NCBI GenBank assembly: GCA_003557765.1
Contig: PWNO01000205.1
Coordinates: 1-26,352 of the forward strand
Source of the DNA: Bacteroidales bacterium
Lineage (GTDB): Bacteria; Bacteroidota; Bacteroidia; Bacteroidales; UBA7960
Direction: 5' to 3'
DNA: 26,352 bases
This document shows, piece after piece, positions 6,260 through 13,843 of this stretch; position 1 is the stretch's first letter; every line of letters begins with the position of its first letter. Below the pieces are notes generated by a model. That model did not search any database, was not told where the DNA came from, and saw only the letters and a program-made list of their open reading frames with translations. The position numbers and the translations under genes were made by a program.

Positions 6260-7639
6260 TTATGTGGCCCGTTCCAGCTCTACGGTAAAATGTCGCATGA
6301 TCGGGGCTTCTTTGGTGATCCGGAAGCCCTTGGTAATCTTGTCGTGACGTGCATAAATATTCCCAAGACAGGCTGCCACAAAGGCCATGTGGTTATTGGT
6401 ATATACCCTGCGAGGGATGGCAAGCCTGACCAGCTCCAGTGCCGGATAACGGTTTTCTCTTGTTTCCGGGTCGCGGTCGGCCAGCAGGGCGCCTATTTCC
6501 ACGGCCCGCACACCGCCTTCCAGGTAAAGTTCTATGGCCAGCGTTTGTGCCTGGTATTCTTCTTTGGGAATATGTGGCAGCACCTTTTTGGCATCCACAA
6601 AAACCGCATGGCCACCGGTGGGTTCCTGGAAAGGTACGCCATACTCTTTGAGCAGCTTGCCAAGATAGGCCACCTGACCGATACGCGCTTCTAAATAATC
6701 ATAATCGCAGCCTTCCTCAAGCCCCCGGGCCATGGCAGCCAGGTCACGGCCTGCCAATCCCCCGTATGTCAGGTAGCCTTCATACAGGATGCAATACATG
6801 GAGATCTTGTCAAAGAGCTCCTTGTCACGGCATGCCAAAAATCCGCCGATGTTCACGATGGCGTCCTTTTTGCTGCTCATCGTGGCTCCGTCTACCTGGT
6901 CGTACATTTCCCTTACGATCTCTTTGATGCTATGGCTGGCATAAGCTTCTTCCCGATCCCTGATGAAAAAGGCGTTTTCGGCAAAACGAGCAGCATCAAA
7001 GAATACCGGGATGCCATAAGATTTACACAAGGCACTCACCTCCCTGATGTTTTGCATCGACACCGGTTGTCCACCTGAAGTGTTGCAGGTTACGGTGATG
7101 ATACAGAGGGGGATCTTGTCTTTCGGATTATTCTTGAAGACCTCCTCCAGTTTGGTGAGGTCGATGTTGCCTTTAAAGGGATGATTGAGGGTGGTGTCGG
7201 TAGCCTCATCTATGGTGCAGTCAACAGCTGTGGCACGCCTGAATTCAATATGCCCCTTAGTGGTATCGAAATGGGCATTTCCCGGAACCAGGTCACCCGC
7301 CTTGATCATAGCGCTGAACAATAGGTTTTCGGCAGCACGCCCCTGGTGGGTGGGAACAAAATAAGGCATACCCAGCAATTCACCGATCACCTTTTTCAAT
7401 TTGAAGTAAGAGGCAGAGCCGGCATAACTTTCGTCGCCAAGCATCATTTCTGACCATTGTTGGTCGCTCATGGCCCCGGTACCAGAATCAGTAAGCAGGT
7501 CAATGAATACCTGTTCGCTACGAAGGTTAAATAAATTGTATTTGGCATCCTTGATCCATTGCTCACGTTCTTCTCGTGTGCTGCGGCGCAAAGGTTCTAC
7601 TGCCTTGATTTTATAGGGTTCTGCAAAAGGAAGTTCCAT
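6260..7639 (-). CDS. tnaA: Tryptophanase (tryptophan indole-lyase), beta-eliminating PLP lyase
   Basis: PLP enzyme converting L-tryptophan to indole, pyruvate and ammonia in the cytosol. The 459-residue protein matches the tryptophanase/tyrosine phenol-lyase family throughout: DLLTDSGTGAMSD, PTHQGRAAE, MSSKKDA with the PLP lysine Lys258, and LAIPRRVYT. Residues that separate the two activities are tryptophanase-like. Asp125 in FDTTKGH matches Asp137 of E. coli TnaA (Thr124 in tyrosine phenol-lyase). Val380 and Ile382 in RAVEIG replace Met and the substrate-binding Arg381 of tyrosine phenol-lyase. His450 in RHFT matches TnaA His463 (Phe448 in the lyase). A predicted promoter about 200 bp upstream implies a long leader with a possible small ORF and a hairpin. 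mntP follows 38 bp downstream. Confidence 0.88.
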   Translation of the reverse strand: MELPFAEPYKIKAVEPLRRSTREEREQWIKDAKYNLFNLRSEQVFIDLLTDSGTGAMSDQQWSEMMLGDESYAGSASYFKLKKVIGELLGMPYFVPTHQGRAAENLLFSAMIKAGDLVPGNAHFDTTKGHIEFRRATAVDCTIDEATDTTLNHPFKGNIDLTKLEEVFKNNPKDKIPLCIITVTCNTSGGQPVSMQNIREVSALCKSYGIPVFFDAARFAENAFFIRDREEAYASHSIKEIVREMYDQVDGATMSSKKDAIVNIGGFLACRDKELFDKISMYCILYEGYLTYGGLAGRDLAAMARGLEEGCDYDYLEARIGQVAYLGKLLKEYGVPFQEPTGGHAVFVDAKKVLPHIPKEEYQAQTLAIELYLEGGVRAVEIGALLADRDPETRENRYPALELVRLAIPRRVYTNNHMAFVAACLGNIYARHDKITKGFRITKEAPIMRHFTVELERAT

Positions 7640-7651
7640 GTGGAATCATTT

Positions 7652-7690
7652 AAAAATGGAAAATGAAAAATGAAAAATGAAAATGGAAAG
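7652..7690 (+). repeat. 7-bp AAAAATG array in the tnaA leader
   Basis: Units AAAAATGG, AAAATG, AAAAATG, AAAAATG, AAAATGG, AAAG with about 7-bp spacing, beginning 12 bases upstream of the tnaA ATG. In the tnaA mRNA it is a CAUUUUU-type U-rich tract directly after a GC-rich hairpin. Confidence 0.6.
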
Positions 7691-7727
7691 CCGGGCATGA
7701 TATGGCAAGCATGACAATGTGGCCCGG
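7691..7727 (-). terminator. GC hairpin plus U-rich tract ahead of tnaA (attenuator-like)
   Basis: CCGGGC (7691-7696) and GCCCGG (7722-7727) form a 6-bp GC-only stem with a 25-base loop. On the minus strand the stem is followed immediately by the T-rich repeat, as in an intrinsic terminator placed before tnaA. A competing stem, TGGCC (7739-7743) with GGCCA (7720-7724), would use part of the same arm. The structure is seen; regulation is inferred. The tail also matches other repeat copies (12078, 19040, 26312), so it may be repeat-derived. Confidence 0.35.
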
Positions 7728-7751
7728 ATACAAGGCATGGCCAGACCGTCC

Positions 7752-7820
7752 TTAATAATGACAGGTGTCGCGCCGTTTAAGGTTGAGATAGATGCGCTTG
7801 GGTGTATAAATCCGCTCCAT
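7752..7820 (-). other. Candidate leader peptide ORF upstream of tnaA
   Basis: A 22-codon ORF beginning MERIYTPKRI and ending in TAA, very basic, with three tyrosines and no tryptophan. It lies between the predicted tnaA promoter and the hairpin, where TnaC lies in enterobacteria. It shows no similarity to TnaC, which needs a key tryptophan. An in-frame ATG at 7832 would be too close to the predicted transcription start. I do not recognise the peptide, and it could be chance. Confidence 0.2.
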
Positions 7821-7843
7821 GCCTGTAATCATTTTGCAGCGTT

Positions 7844-7875
7844 CAAATATAGCATTTTATCTGCAGTTTTGCAAT
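7844..7875 (-). promoter_or_regulatory. Predicted tnaA promoter (TTGC - 20 bp - TATATTTG)
   Basis: On the minus strand TATATTTG (7851-7844) fits TAnnTTTG exactly. A TTG at 7874-7872 lies 20 bp upstream, fitting the Bacteroidetes -33/-7 spacing. This is the best two-box promoter in the window. It predicts a tnaA leader of roughly 200 nt. A second TACCTTTG on the same strand at 8015-8008 is an alternative further upstream. No gene is seen in the remaining 7876-8018. Confidence 0.55.
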
Positions 7876-8018
7876 GCATATTTGATGAGATTTGCAGATA
7901 TGGGATGATCAATTTATTGGCATTTTTCTTTTAAATTTGTTGCAGGGAGGAGGGTGCTTGCAGGTTCTCCCCGGGTAATGATTTGCAAACAATCATGAAT
8001 TAATCAGCAAAGGTATTG

Positions 8019-8579
8019 ATGAAGCATCTTGCACGTATGATTCTCAGAATGTCCGGATGGAATATCTATAGCCGGGTTTCCCTGGATATTCCCAGGGCGG
8101 TGATCATCATGGCACCACATACCAGCAACTGGGACTTCGTGATTGGCCGGCTGGCTTTCTTTGTGTATGGGATTAAACCCAAAATATTGATCAAGAAAGA
8201 GGCGTTTAAGGGTGTGCTTGGGCCTATTTTGCGATGGATGGGTGGTGTGCCGGTAGATCGGGGACACAGCCAGAACACCGTAAAAAAGATCACACAAGAG
8301 TTTGAACGGCATGACCGTTTTTACCTGCTGATCACTCCCGAGGGAACGCGACGAAGGGTTACGCGCTGGAAAAAGGGTTTTTATTTCATTGCCTTGACGG
8401 CCAAAGTGCCCATATTTTTTGGGTTTCTTGATTATCTCCGCAAGGAAGGTGGAGTGGGAAAAATGATCCATCCCAGCGGTGATTTTGAGTCCGACTTCAA
8501 AATCATTGAAGATTTTTACCGGGACAAAACCGCACGCCATCCCGAAAACTTTAATTTGTCAGACCAGCAAGATAATTGA
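8019..8579 (+). CDS. PlsC-like (1-acylglycerol-3-phosphate) acyltransferase family protein
   Basis: A 186-residue glycerolipid acyltransferase-superfamily protein. The catalytic HX4D motif is HTSNWD (His34, Asp39) and the acceptor-binding motif is PEGTRRR (107-113). Between them lies KPKILIKKEAFKGVLGPILRW, leading to GGVPVDRG, as in PlsC-like enzymes. It is shorter than typical PlsC (about 240 residues) and has no obvious N-terminal transmembrane helix beyond a weak amphipathic segment. It belongs to the short subgroup common in Bacteroidetes, whose exact acceptor is unclear. The ATG at 8019 is preferred over the overlapping TTG at 8016. It is convergent with the outer-membrane protein gene, and no partner gene is adjacent. 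Confidence 0.82.
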   Translation: MKHLARMILRMSGWNIYSRVSLDIPRAVIIMAPHTSNWDFVIGRLAFFVYGIKPKILIKKEAFKGVLGPILRWMGGVPVDRGHSQNTVKKITQEFERHDRFYLLITPEGTRRRVTRWKKGFYFIALTAKVPIFFGFLDYLRKEGGVGKMIHPSGDFESDFKIIEDFYRDKTARHPENFNLSDQQDN

Positions 8580-8718
8580 TCCCTTGGCCAGACCGCGCCT
8601 TGTCGTTTATTCGATTGTATTTTAGTGTGCCCATAATTCGGCATGCTACCGAGGCGAGCCTGTTTTGGTGGGAAGCCCTGGCTAGTCAAGGGCCGATCTA
8701 ATAGACATATGCTGGTCA

Positions 8719-8751
8719 ATAGCTAAAGGCCAACAGCCATATTACTGGCTG
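8719..8751. repeat. AGCC-type repeat with a short hairpin
   Basis: The words AATAGC, TAAAGGCC and AACAGCC, with CAGCCA/TGGCTG pairing around TATTAC (8734-8751), overlap the stop codon of the minus-strand gene at 8742. The tract resembles 4069-4104 and 19110-19138 and may act as a weak terminator for the convergent pair. Confidence 0.4.
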
Positions 8752-9605
8752 AGGAAGATTCTCGCAAAAATACTGTAGTTGATGTGAAAGGCATCATTTT
8801 CACCCAGGTTGAGATTGATAAAGCTGCCGGTTGCTCCAAGAGCCATGGCATAGATGTCGCCAATATCCAAACGGAGTCCCACTGTTCCATATCCACCATA
8901 GCCGATGCCATCATCACGAAAATCGTAATAGGTGTCGCTGATGTTCCTGATGCTATATGAGCGGCCTTCTATTCTTGCATTGTTTTGGCGCACCCTGGTA
9001 TTTACAAAGCTCATGCCACCCTCAAAAAAAGGATGCACAGTGCTTCCGGCCGCCTCAGAGGTATGTTGCAAGCCGAGGCGGATTTCAGTGCGCTCTTCCG
9101 AACCCCTCAGCGGAAAGAGATATACGTTGTCTCCTTCTATGAAGCTGGGCCGGTCGAGTTTAAGGCTGAAAGCGTCTTCGGCTTCCAGCCTTGCGTGGTT
9201 GAATTCTCCATGCACGGCCGTCCTGTTGCCAATGAATATGGTGCCAAAGACACCAACCATCATCGCAGGCGAATAACCCATATCCTGCGGAAGGGCATGC
9301 AGGCTGAAATCATATCCCAGTGACTCCCGGATGCGGTTGTAGTTATGTTGCCTGTTAATGGCCGCTTCAAGACTGTGGGGACCGCTGCCATTATAGTAGT
9401 TAGCTGTACCGTCGTTGGCAAAATAGGCCCCCAGATTCAGGCCATAGGTATACCTGATGCCCCGGGGCGCTTCCTCCTCGTCTTCGTGGATTTGATGGGA
9501 TAAGGGCTGCTCATGCATCAAGGCCATGTCTATGGCAGCTGTCCGGCTTGCTGAGAGCAAGATGGACAGGCAGATGGAATACTTTAGCAAAAAGGCAAAC
9601 TTCAT
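8742..9605 (-). CDS. Predicted outer-membrane beta-barrel-like protein, function unknown
   Basis: A 287-residue protein with an N-terminal signal peptide (MKFAFLLKYSICLSILLSASRTAA, cleavage near residue 24). A histidine/acidic stretch HEDEEEAPRG follows, then alternating polar/hydrophobic strands rich in Gly, Tyr, Phe and Asn. The segment TYGLNLGAYFANDGTANYYNGSG (residues 53-75) resembles the start of Bacteroidetes barrel proteins of unknown function. Later strands such as PFFEGGMSFVNTRV and GYGTVGLRLDIGDIYAMALG are barrel-like. No enzyme motif is visible. It starts 3 bp after the meaB stop codon, so the two are almost certainly cotranscribed, although a functional link is not obvious. Confidence 0.65.
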   Translation of the reverse strand: MKFAFLLKYSICLSILLSASRTAAIDMALMHEQPLSHQIHEDEEEAPRGIRYTYGLNLGAYFANDGTANYYNGSGPHSLEAAINRQHNYNRIRESLGYDFSLHALPQDMGYSPAMMVGVFGTIFIGNRTAVHGEFNHARLEAEDAFSLKLDRPSFIEGDNVYLFPLRGSEERTEIRLGLQHTSEAAGSTVHPFFEGGMSFVNTRVRQNNARIEGRSYSIRNISDTYYDFRDDGIGYGGYGTVGLRLDIGDIYAMALGATGSFINLNLGENDAFHINYSIFARIFLSQ

Positions 9606-9608
9606 GAA

Positions 9609-10745
9609 TCAGCGGGTTTTTTTGTCATCCTGCTTGCTGTAAATTTGCCCGAAATACGTGTCAAGCAACACCTTGGCAGCCTGGAATGAGGTCATCTGCC
9701 TTTTTTCCAGCATGCTTTCCACTTGCTGAATTTTTTTCTCTATGGAAGGATGCTTGTAAAAATGGGATTTCAGGTTTTCGTTAATGCTTTCATGCAACCG
9801 GTATTGCTGCTGGCGGTTTCGTTTCTCCTCAAAATGGCCTTTGGCTTTCATCAGGCTTTCATGTTCCCGGATCATCCCCCACACTTCGGTAATGCCATCG
9901 TGCGTGATGGAGGAGCATGTCATCACCGGGGGTGCCCATCCTGTAGGTTGCGGAGGAAAGAGGTGCAGGGCATTTTCATACTGTGAGCGGGTGGCCCGGG
10001 CTTTGTCCAGGTTGTCGCCGTCAGCCTTGTTGATGATCATGCCATCGCACATTTCAATGATGCCTCGCTTGATCCCCTGCAGCTCATCGCCAGCGCCAGA
10101 GATCATCAGCAGCAGAAAAAAGTCTACCATCGAGTGCACGGCAACCTCCGACTGGCCGACGCCCACGGTTTCCACAAAGACAACATCGTAACCAGCTGCT
10201 TCGCAAAGGATAATGATCTCCCTGGTCTTTCGGGCAACCCCTCCCAGCGACCCTGCCGATGGCGAAGGTCGGATAAAGGCATTTTCATTCACCGCCAGGG
10301 TCTCCATACGGGTTTTGTCTCCCAGGATGCTTCCCTTTGATATTTCGCTACTGGGATCAACGGCAAGGACTGCAATCTGATGTCCTTTGTCTATTAAAAG
10401 ATTGCCCATGGCTTCAATAAAAGTGCTTTTCCCGGCCCCAGGAACGCCGGTTATGCCAAGGCGCAGTGATTTTCCGGAATGGGCCACGCACTGCTCGATG
10501 ACCCTTTGCGCTTTTTCATAGTGGCTGTCCAGGGCGCTTTCGATGAGGGTGATGGCGCGACTGAGCATCACACGGTCGCCGGCAAGAATGCCTTCCACAT
10601 ACGCTTCAGGAGGTAACGCCTTTCGCTTTCTAAGCCTGAATGAATCTGCAGCCTGCTGATTAAGCGATGAAGGCTGCGGAATGCCCTTGTTCACCTTGAG
10701 TGCAGAAGCGCCCTTCCCTTTTTTATCTTCCGGTGTGTTTCCCAT
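9609..10745 (-). CDS. meaB: MeaB/ArgK-family GTPase (methylmalonyl-CoA mutase chaperone)
   Basis: G3E-family GTPase that loads adenosylcobalamin into, and protects, methylmalonyl-CoA mutase or a related B12 mutase. From the ATG at 10745 it has 378 residues. Walker A is GVPGAGKS (100-107), followed by AVDPSS (128-133), FVETVGVGQSE containing the switch/Walker B region, and NKADGDN as the base-specificity motif. A C-terminal helical dimerisation arm follows. About 45 residues at the N-terminus are low-complexity and basic. The frame extends upstream to 10787, but a TACCTTTG promoter box lies at 10771-10778, so the ATG at 10745 is chosen. The mutase genes mutA/mutB are not beside it; the downstream neighbour is an outer-membrane protein gene 3 bp away. 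Confidence 0.9.
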   Translation of the reverse strand: MGNTPEDKKGKGASALKVNKGIPQPSSLNQQAADSFRLRKRKALPPEAYVEGILAGDRVMLSRAITLIESALDSHYEKAQRVIEQCVAHSGKSLRLGITGVPGAGKSTFIEAMGNLLIDKGHQIAVLAVDPSSEISKGSILGDKTRMETLAVNENAFIRPSPSAGSLGGVARKTREIIILCEAAGYDVVFVETVGVGQSEVAVHSMVDFFLLLMISGAGDELQGIKRGIIEMCDGMIINKADGDNLDKARATRSQYENALHLFPPQPTGWAPPVMTCSSITHDGITEVWGMIREHESLMKAKGHFEEKRNRQQQYRLHESINENLKSHFYKHPSIEKKIQQVESMLEKRQMTSFQAAKVLLDTYFGQIYSKQDDKKTR

Positions 10746-10770
10746 ATCAGCAAACCCTTTACGGTGCATA

Positions 10771-10778
10771 CAAAGGTA
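10771..10778 (-). promoter_or_regulatory. Predicted -7 box for the meaB operon (TACCTTTG)
   Basis: Exact TAnnTTTG match on the minus strand. It would start transcription about 20 nt before the meaB ATG at 10745. It decides the start codon, because the longer frame to 10787 would begin upstream of the promoter. The -33 box is weak. Confidence 0.5.
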
Positions 10779-10929
10779 CAAAAACAAATGCGTTTAACAT
10801 CTGAGAAGACAAGCCCGTGTTGGCGGTACACAATCTGTATCCATTGGCCTGGCTAATGGCGTACATGGATCCTAAACATTCAATGATGCTTGTTTGTTTC
10901 TTTGACACATCATATAAAAAGAGCGCATC

Positions 10930-11160
10930 ATGTGGAAAGAAGAAAATAACCAACTGGTCAGGCAGTTTGAATTTACAGACTTTTCAGCTGCCTTTGCCTT
11001 TATGACCCGGGTAGCCTTGCTGGCCGAACAACATGGGCATCATCCCTGGTGGAGCAATGTGTATAACCAGGTAGAGATCCGTTTGTCGACACACGATGCG
11101 GGTGATGTAGTTACAGATAAAGACCGGCGTCTTGCGGAAGCGATTGATCGTTTAGGATGA
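10930..11160 (+). CDS. Pterin-4a-carbinolamine dehydratase (PhhB/PCD family)
   Basis: Dehydrates 4a-hydroxytetrahydrobiopterin to quinonoid dihydropterin, recycling the cofactor of aromatic amino-acid hydroxylases. The 76-residue protein is short for the family (about 95-110) but holds the whole conserved core. The active-site pattern EQHGHHPWW (His-x-His-His-Pro, about residues 33-41) is followed by [16 protein letters not shown] and VTDKD. A TTTCTTTG sequence at 10897-10904 is a near match to the -7 consensus, at a suitable distance from the ATG. The last 9 bp overlap the 3' end of the convergent nadC gene. No phenylalanine hydroxylase gene is nearby, so the physiological substrate is open. 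Confidence 0.9.
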   Translation: MWKEENNQLVRQFEFTDFSAAFAFMTRVALLAEQHGHHPWWSNVYNQVEIRLSTHDAGDVVTDKDRRLAEAIDRLG

Positions 11161-12003
11161 TTCACCTTCAGTAATCTTCAGGCTGATATCCAGTGCCTTT
11201 ATACTGTGTGAAAGGGCGCCGACTGAGATCATGTCTACCCCGGTAAGGGCCACTTCCCGGATATCCCGCTGATCCATGTTGCCTGAGGCCTCCACCAGTG
11301 CCTTTCCGCCGATGATTTGGACGGCTGCTTTCATGGTGGCAATGTCCATGTTGTCAAGCATGATGATGTCGGCACCCGCTGCCATAGCCTCCCGCACATC
11401 ATCGAGGGTTTCTGTCTCCACTTCCACCTTCAGCATGCGTGGCGCGTGCTTCCTTGCCAGCTTTACGGCCTCAGTAATGCTTCCGGCAGCCCGGATGTGA
11501 TTATCCTTGATCAGGATGCCATCTGCCAGGCTCATCCTGTGGTTGCTGGCACCGCCTATCTTTACGGCATATTTTTCAAGGTAACGCATGCCTGGCGTGG
11601 TCTTTCGTGTATCGGTCACCACCGCGCCGGTACCATGCACCTTGGCAGCGTACCTGTTTGCCTTGGTGGCGACCCCAGACATCCGCTGCAGGAAGTTGAG
11701 CGCAACCCGTTCGCCCGTCAATATGCTTTTTGCCGGACCACTGATGACGGCAAGCAGCTGCCCGGGTTCTACCTTGTCGCCATCATCACAATGGGCCTCG
11801 AAGCGAATAGCATCATCCAGCATGGCAAAGACTCTTGCAGCCACCTGAAGGCCGCACACGATGCCGCCCTCCTTTGCTTTCAGCTGTCCTTCGATTACCT
11901 TGCCATCCGGCACAACACTGGACGTGGTCACGTCACCCGTGCCAATATCCTCTGCCAGGGCCAGCCTGATGATTTGATCGGTGTGTACGGCGTGTGTGGT
12001 CAT
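11152..12003 (-). CDS. nadC: Nicotinate-nucleotide pyrophosphorylase (quinolinate phosphoribosyltransferase)
   Basis: Converts quinolinate and PRPP to nicotinate mononucleotide, CO2 and pyrophosphate: the third step of de novo NAD synthesis. The 283-residue length is normal. Hallmarks are [11 protein letters not shown] near the N-terminus, [11 protein letters not shown], the phosphate-binding [42 protein letters not shown] and a C-terminal VEASGNMD with [11 protein letters not shown]. It is the last gene of a nadA-nadB-nadC cluster but is separated from nadB by 268 bp filled with several repeat families. A GC hairpin plus T-rich repeat lies in that gap upstream of its start. Its stop region overlaps the convergent pterin dehydratase gene by 9 bp. 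Confidence 0.96.
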   Translation of the reverse strand: MTTHAVHTDQIIRLALAEDIGTGDVTTSSVVPDGKVIEGQLKAKEGGIVCGLQVAARVFAMLDDAIRFEAHCDDGDKVEPGQLLAVISGPAKSILTGERVALNFLQRMSGVATKANRYAAKVHGTGAVVTDTRKTTPGMRYLEKYAVKIGGASNHRMSLADGILIKDNHIRAAGSITEAVKLARKHAPRMLKVEVETETLDDVREAMAAGADIIMLDNMDIATMKAAVQIIGGKALVEASGNMDQRDIREVALTGVDMISVGALSHSIKALDISLKITEGESS

Positions 12004-12030
12004 ATTATGGATGTTTTTTTATGTTGTAAA

Positions 12031-12078
12031 AAAACGACGAAAAGACAAAAGGATGAAAAGACAAAATGTCCAAATGTC
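12031..12078 (+). repeat. Six-unit 8-bp array upstream of nadC
   Basis: Exact 8-bp spacing: AAAACGAC, GAAAAGAC, AAAAGGAT, GAAAAGAC, AAAATGTC, CAAATGTC. It begins 27 bases upstream of the nadC ATG and is followed directly by the CCGGGTATGC tail shared with the array at the right end of the window. Confidence 0.75.
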
Positions 12079-12103
12079 CGGGTATGCGGTGCATTGTGCC
12101 CGG
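12078..12103 (-). terminator. GC hairpin plus T-rich tract before nadC (attenuator-like)
   Basis: CCGGG (12078-12082) pairs with CCCGG (12099-12103) around a 16-base loop. On the minus strand the stem is followed by the T-rich complement of the 8-bp array, then nadC. The layout matches that in front of tnaA. The stem is only 5 bp, so function as a terminator is uncertain. Confidence 0.3.
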
Positions 12104-12137
12104 GCGAATAGGTTTGATGTTTGAGGTTGCATGATGC

Positions 12138-12178
12138 ATTTGTGTGCATCTGTGAAAACTATTTGTGTTATTTGTGGA
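12138..12178 (+). repeat. ATTTGTG-type repeat in the nadB-nadC gap
   Basis: The words ATTTGTGTGC, ATCTGTGAAAACT, ATTTGTGTT and ATTTGTGG follow one another in about 41 bp. This is a family distinct from the A-rich octamers. Confidence 0.5.
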
Positions 12179-12180
12179 TA

Positions 12181-12243
12181 TCTTAACTTCAAACTTTAAA
12201 CCTCCTTAACCCAGCGACCCTTTAACCCTATACCTCCTTCCAT
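12181..12243 (+). repeat. CTTAAC/TTTAAAC-type repeat downstream of nadB
   Basis: The words TCTTAAC, TTCAAAC, TTTAAAC, CTCCTTAAC, CCTTTAAC and CCTATAC have roughly 7-9 bp spacing. The tract resembles 4216-4300. It lies just beyond the nadB stop codon. Confidence 0.5.
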
Positions 12244-12271
12244 TTCCTTACGCTGTGAGACAAAACTTGTG

Positions 12272-13804
12272 TTAGTCCGTCCGAAAATGTGCTCCCACGC
12301 TACGTTTGCGTTTCAGGGCGGCCTGCAATACTTCCAGGGCAATCAGGCCAATGTTGTATGTTTCAGCTTCCGTGACCGTCTGTATGTTCACCTGCTCCAG
12401 GGGTGCGATTGTTTCTTGTATTTTTTCGATGGCGTATTGAAGTCCCTCGTTGTGCCGAATAATCCCACCATGGGATTGTGTCAGGCTATTGATCTTGTTG
12501 CGTAGCGCCTGGATGTCATCGGTAAAAGCTGGCCTGGCAGTCAGTTTTTGAGGCATTTGCGGCACGCCGGTGCGGCTTTCGGTGTTGTTGATGTGTGCGG
12601 CACATCGGCGGCTGAAAACCAGGCATTCCAGGAGGGAGTTGCTGGCGAGCCTGTTGGCGCCGTGTACCTCTGTGCAGGCGGCTTCGCCAATTACAAAGAG
12701 GCCAGGGACCTTGGTTCTGCCAAGGCTGTCGCTGTGTATGCCGCCCATGATGTAATGTTGCGAGGGTGCCACGGGCAAAGCTTCGTGCGACATATCCAAT
12801 CCGTATGCGCTGCAGTTACTGAAAATGGTGGGAAAGCGCCTGGAAAGAAAATCCCGGCTGTGGTGGGTGATGTCAAGAAACACCATAGGCTTTCCGGCCT
12901 GCTGCATCTCTGTGGCAATAGCCCTGGATACTACATCACGTGGGGCCAGGTCTTTCATGGGATGGTATTTTCCCATGAAAGCTTCGCCTTTGTGGTTGCG
13001 CAACAGGCCTCCTTCGCCACGTACTGCTTCGGATATCAGAAAGGCTGTTTTTTCTTTATTGGTGTCAAAGAAAGCTGTGGGATGGAACTGTACAAACTCC
13101 ATGTGTTTTGCCGGGGCTCCGGCGCGCAGCGCTGCCGCGATACCGTCCCCGGTGATGCCCAGCTGGTTGGTGGTGTTTTGGTACACCTGACCGATGCCGC
13201 CAGTGGCAATGATTACGTGAGGCGCCAGGAGCTGCGTGGTCTCTTCGCCGGTTACCGCCACCCCGCAAGCTCCGCCTTGTGCTGTGGTCAGCACATCCAG
13301 CAGGAAGCAGTTTTCCAGGATCTCCACATTGGCTTTTTCCCGGACCTTGCGGATCAGCGCCCGCATGATGTGCTCTCCGGTGGCATCGCCACCGCAATGG
13401 AGCACGCGTTTCTCCGTATGGCCGCCTTCCCTGGTGGTATAGTAATCGCCCCTGTGATCGGTATCGAAAGGCACGCCAAGTTTAGCGAGGTATTGGATTT
13501 CATCAGGCCCGTTTTCTACCATCAGACGCACGTGTTCCTCATTGACAAGTCCTTTGGCTGCCTTCAACGTGTCATCCATGTGTTTTTGGGTGTGGTCTGA
13601 GCTGCGTGTGACGGCTGCGATACCCCCCTGTGCCAGGGAAGAGTTGCATTGCTTCAGGCGATCTTTAACCAGCAGTGCCACGGAATGCCTTTCATCCAGG
13701 AGCAGCGCTGCATACAAACCTGCAATTCCGGCCCCCGCAATGATCACGTCATGGTGCCGCGGCTCGCTCGTTTGCTCAGTGTGCTCATACAGATACCTTC
13801 GCAT
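12272..13804 (-). CDS. nadB: L-aspartate oxidase
   Basis: FAD enzyme that oxidises L-aspartate to iminoaspartate, the first step of de novo NAD synthesis. The 510-residue protein has the dinucleotide-binding GAGIAGL near residue 24, SLAQGGIAAV, the active-site region YYTTREGGHTEKRVLHCGGDATG, and EFVQFHPTAF. Further motifs are LISEAVRGEGG, LAPRDVVSRAI, the substrate-loop histidine in PSQHYIMGGIHSD, and GLFVIGEAACTEVHGANRLASNSLLE. These distinguish it from succinate dehydrogenase flavoproteins, as does the quinolinate synthase gene 39 bp upstream. The C-terminal helical domain (about 430-510) is complete. Confidence 0.96.
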   Translation of the reverse strand: MRRYLYEHTEQTSEPRHHDVIIAGAGIAGLYAALLLDERHSVALLVKDRLKQCNSSLAQGGIAAVTRSSDHTQKHMDDTLKAAKGLVNEEHVRLMVENGPDEIQYLAKLGVPFDTDHRGDYYTTREGGHTEKRVLHCGGDATGEHIMRALIRKVREKANVEILENCFLLDVLTTAQGGACGVAVTGEETTQLLAPHVIIATGGIGQVYQNTTNQLGITGDGIAAALRAGAPAKHMEFVQFHPTAFFDTNKEKTAFLISEAVRGEGGLLRNHKGEAFMGKYHPMKDLAPRDVVSRAIATEMQQAGKPMVFLDITHHSRDFLSRRFPTIFSNCSAYGLDMSHEALPVAPSQHYIMGGIHSDSLGRTKVPGLFVIGEAACTEVHGANRLASNSLLECLVFSRRCAAHINNTESRTGVPQMPQKLTARPAFTDDIQALRNKINSLTQSHGGIIRHNEGLQYAIEKIQETIAPLEQVNIQTVTEAETYNIGLIALEVLQAALKRKRSVGAHFRTD

Positions 13805-13843
13805 GGGGTCTTCTATTTTCGTGGCAAGTTTTTCACAGCAAGT

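Noticed and set aside
6260..7639. Tyrosine phenol-lyase as the identity of the PLP lyase
   Set aside because: The diagnostic positions (Asp125, Val380, Ile382, His450) match tryptophanase and lack the substrate-binding arginine of tyrosine phenol-lyase.
12548..13600. 350-codon plus-strand open frame opposite nadB
   Set aside because: It lies wholly antisense to a clear nadB, its translation has no recognisable domain, and similar long antisense frames occur opposite fdhF (15215-16600) and the NuoF-like gene (17902-18828), as expected from codon bias in GC-rich genes.
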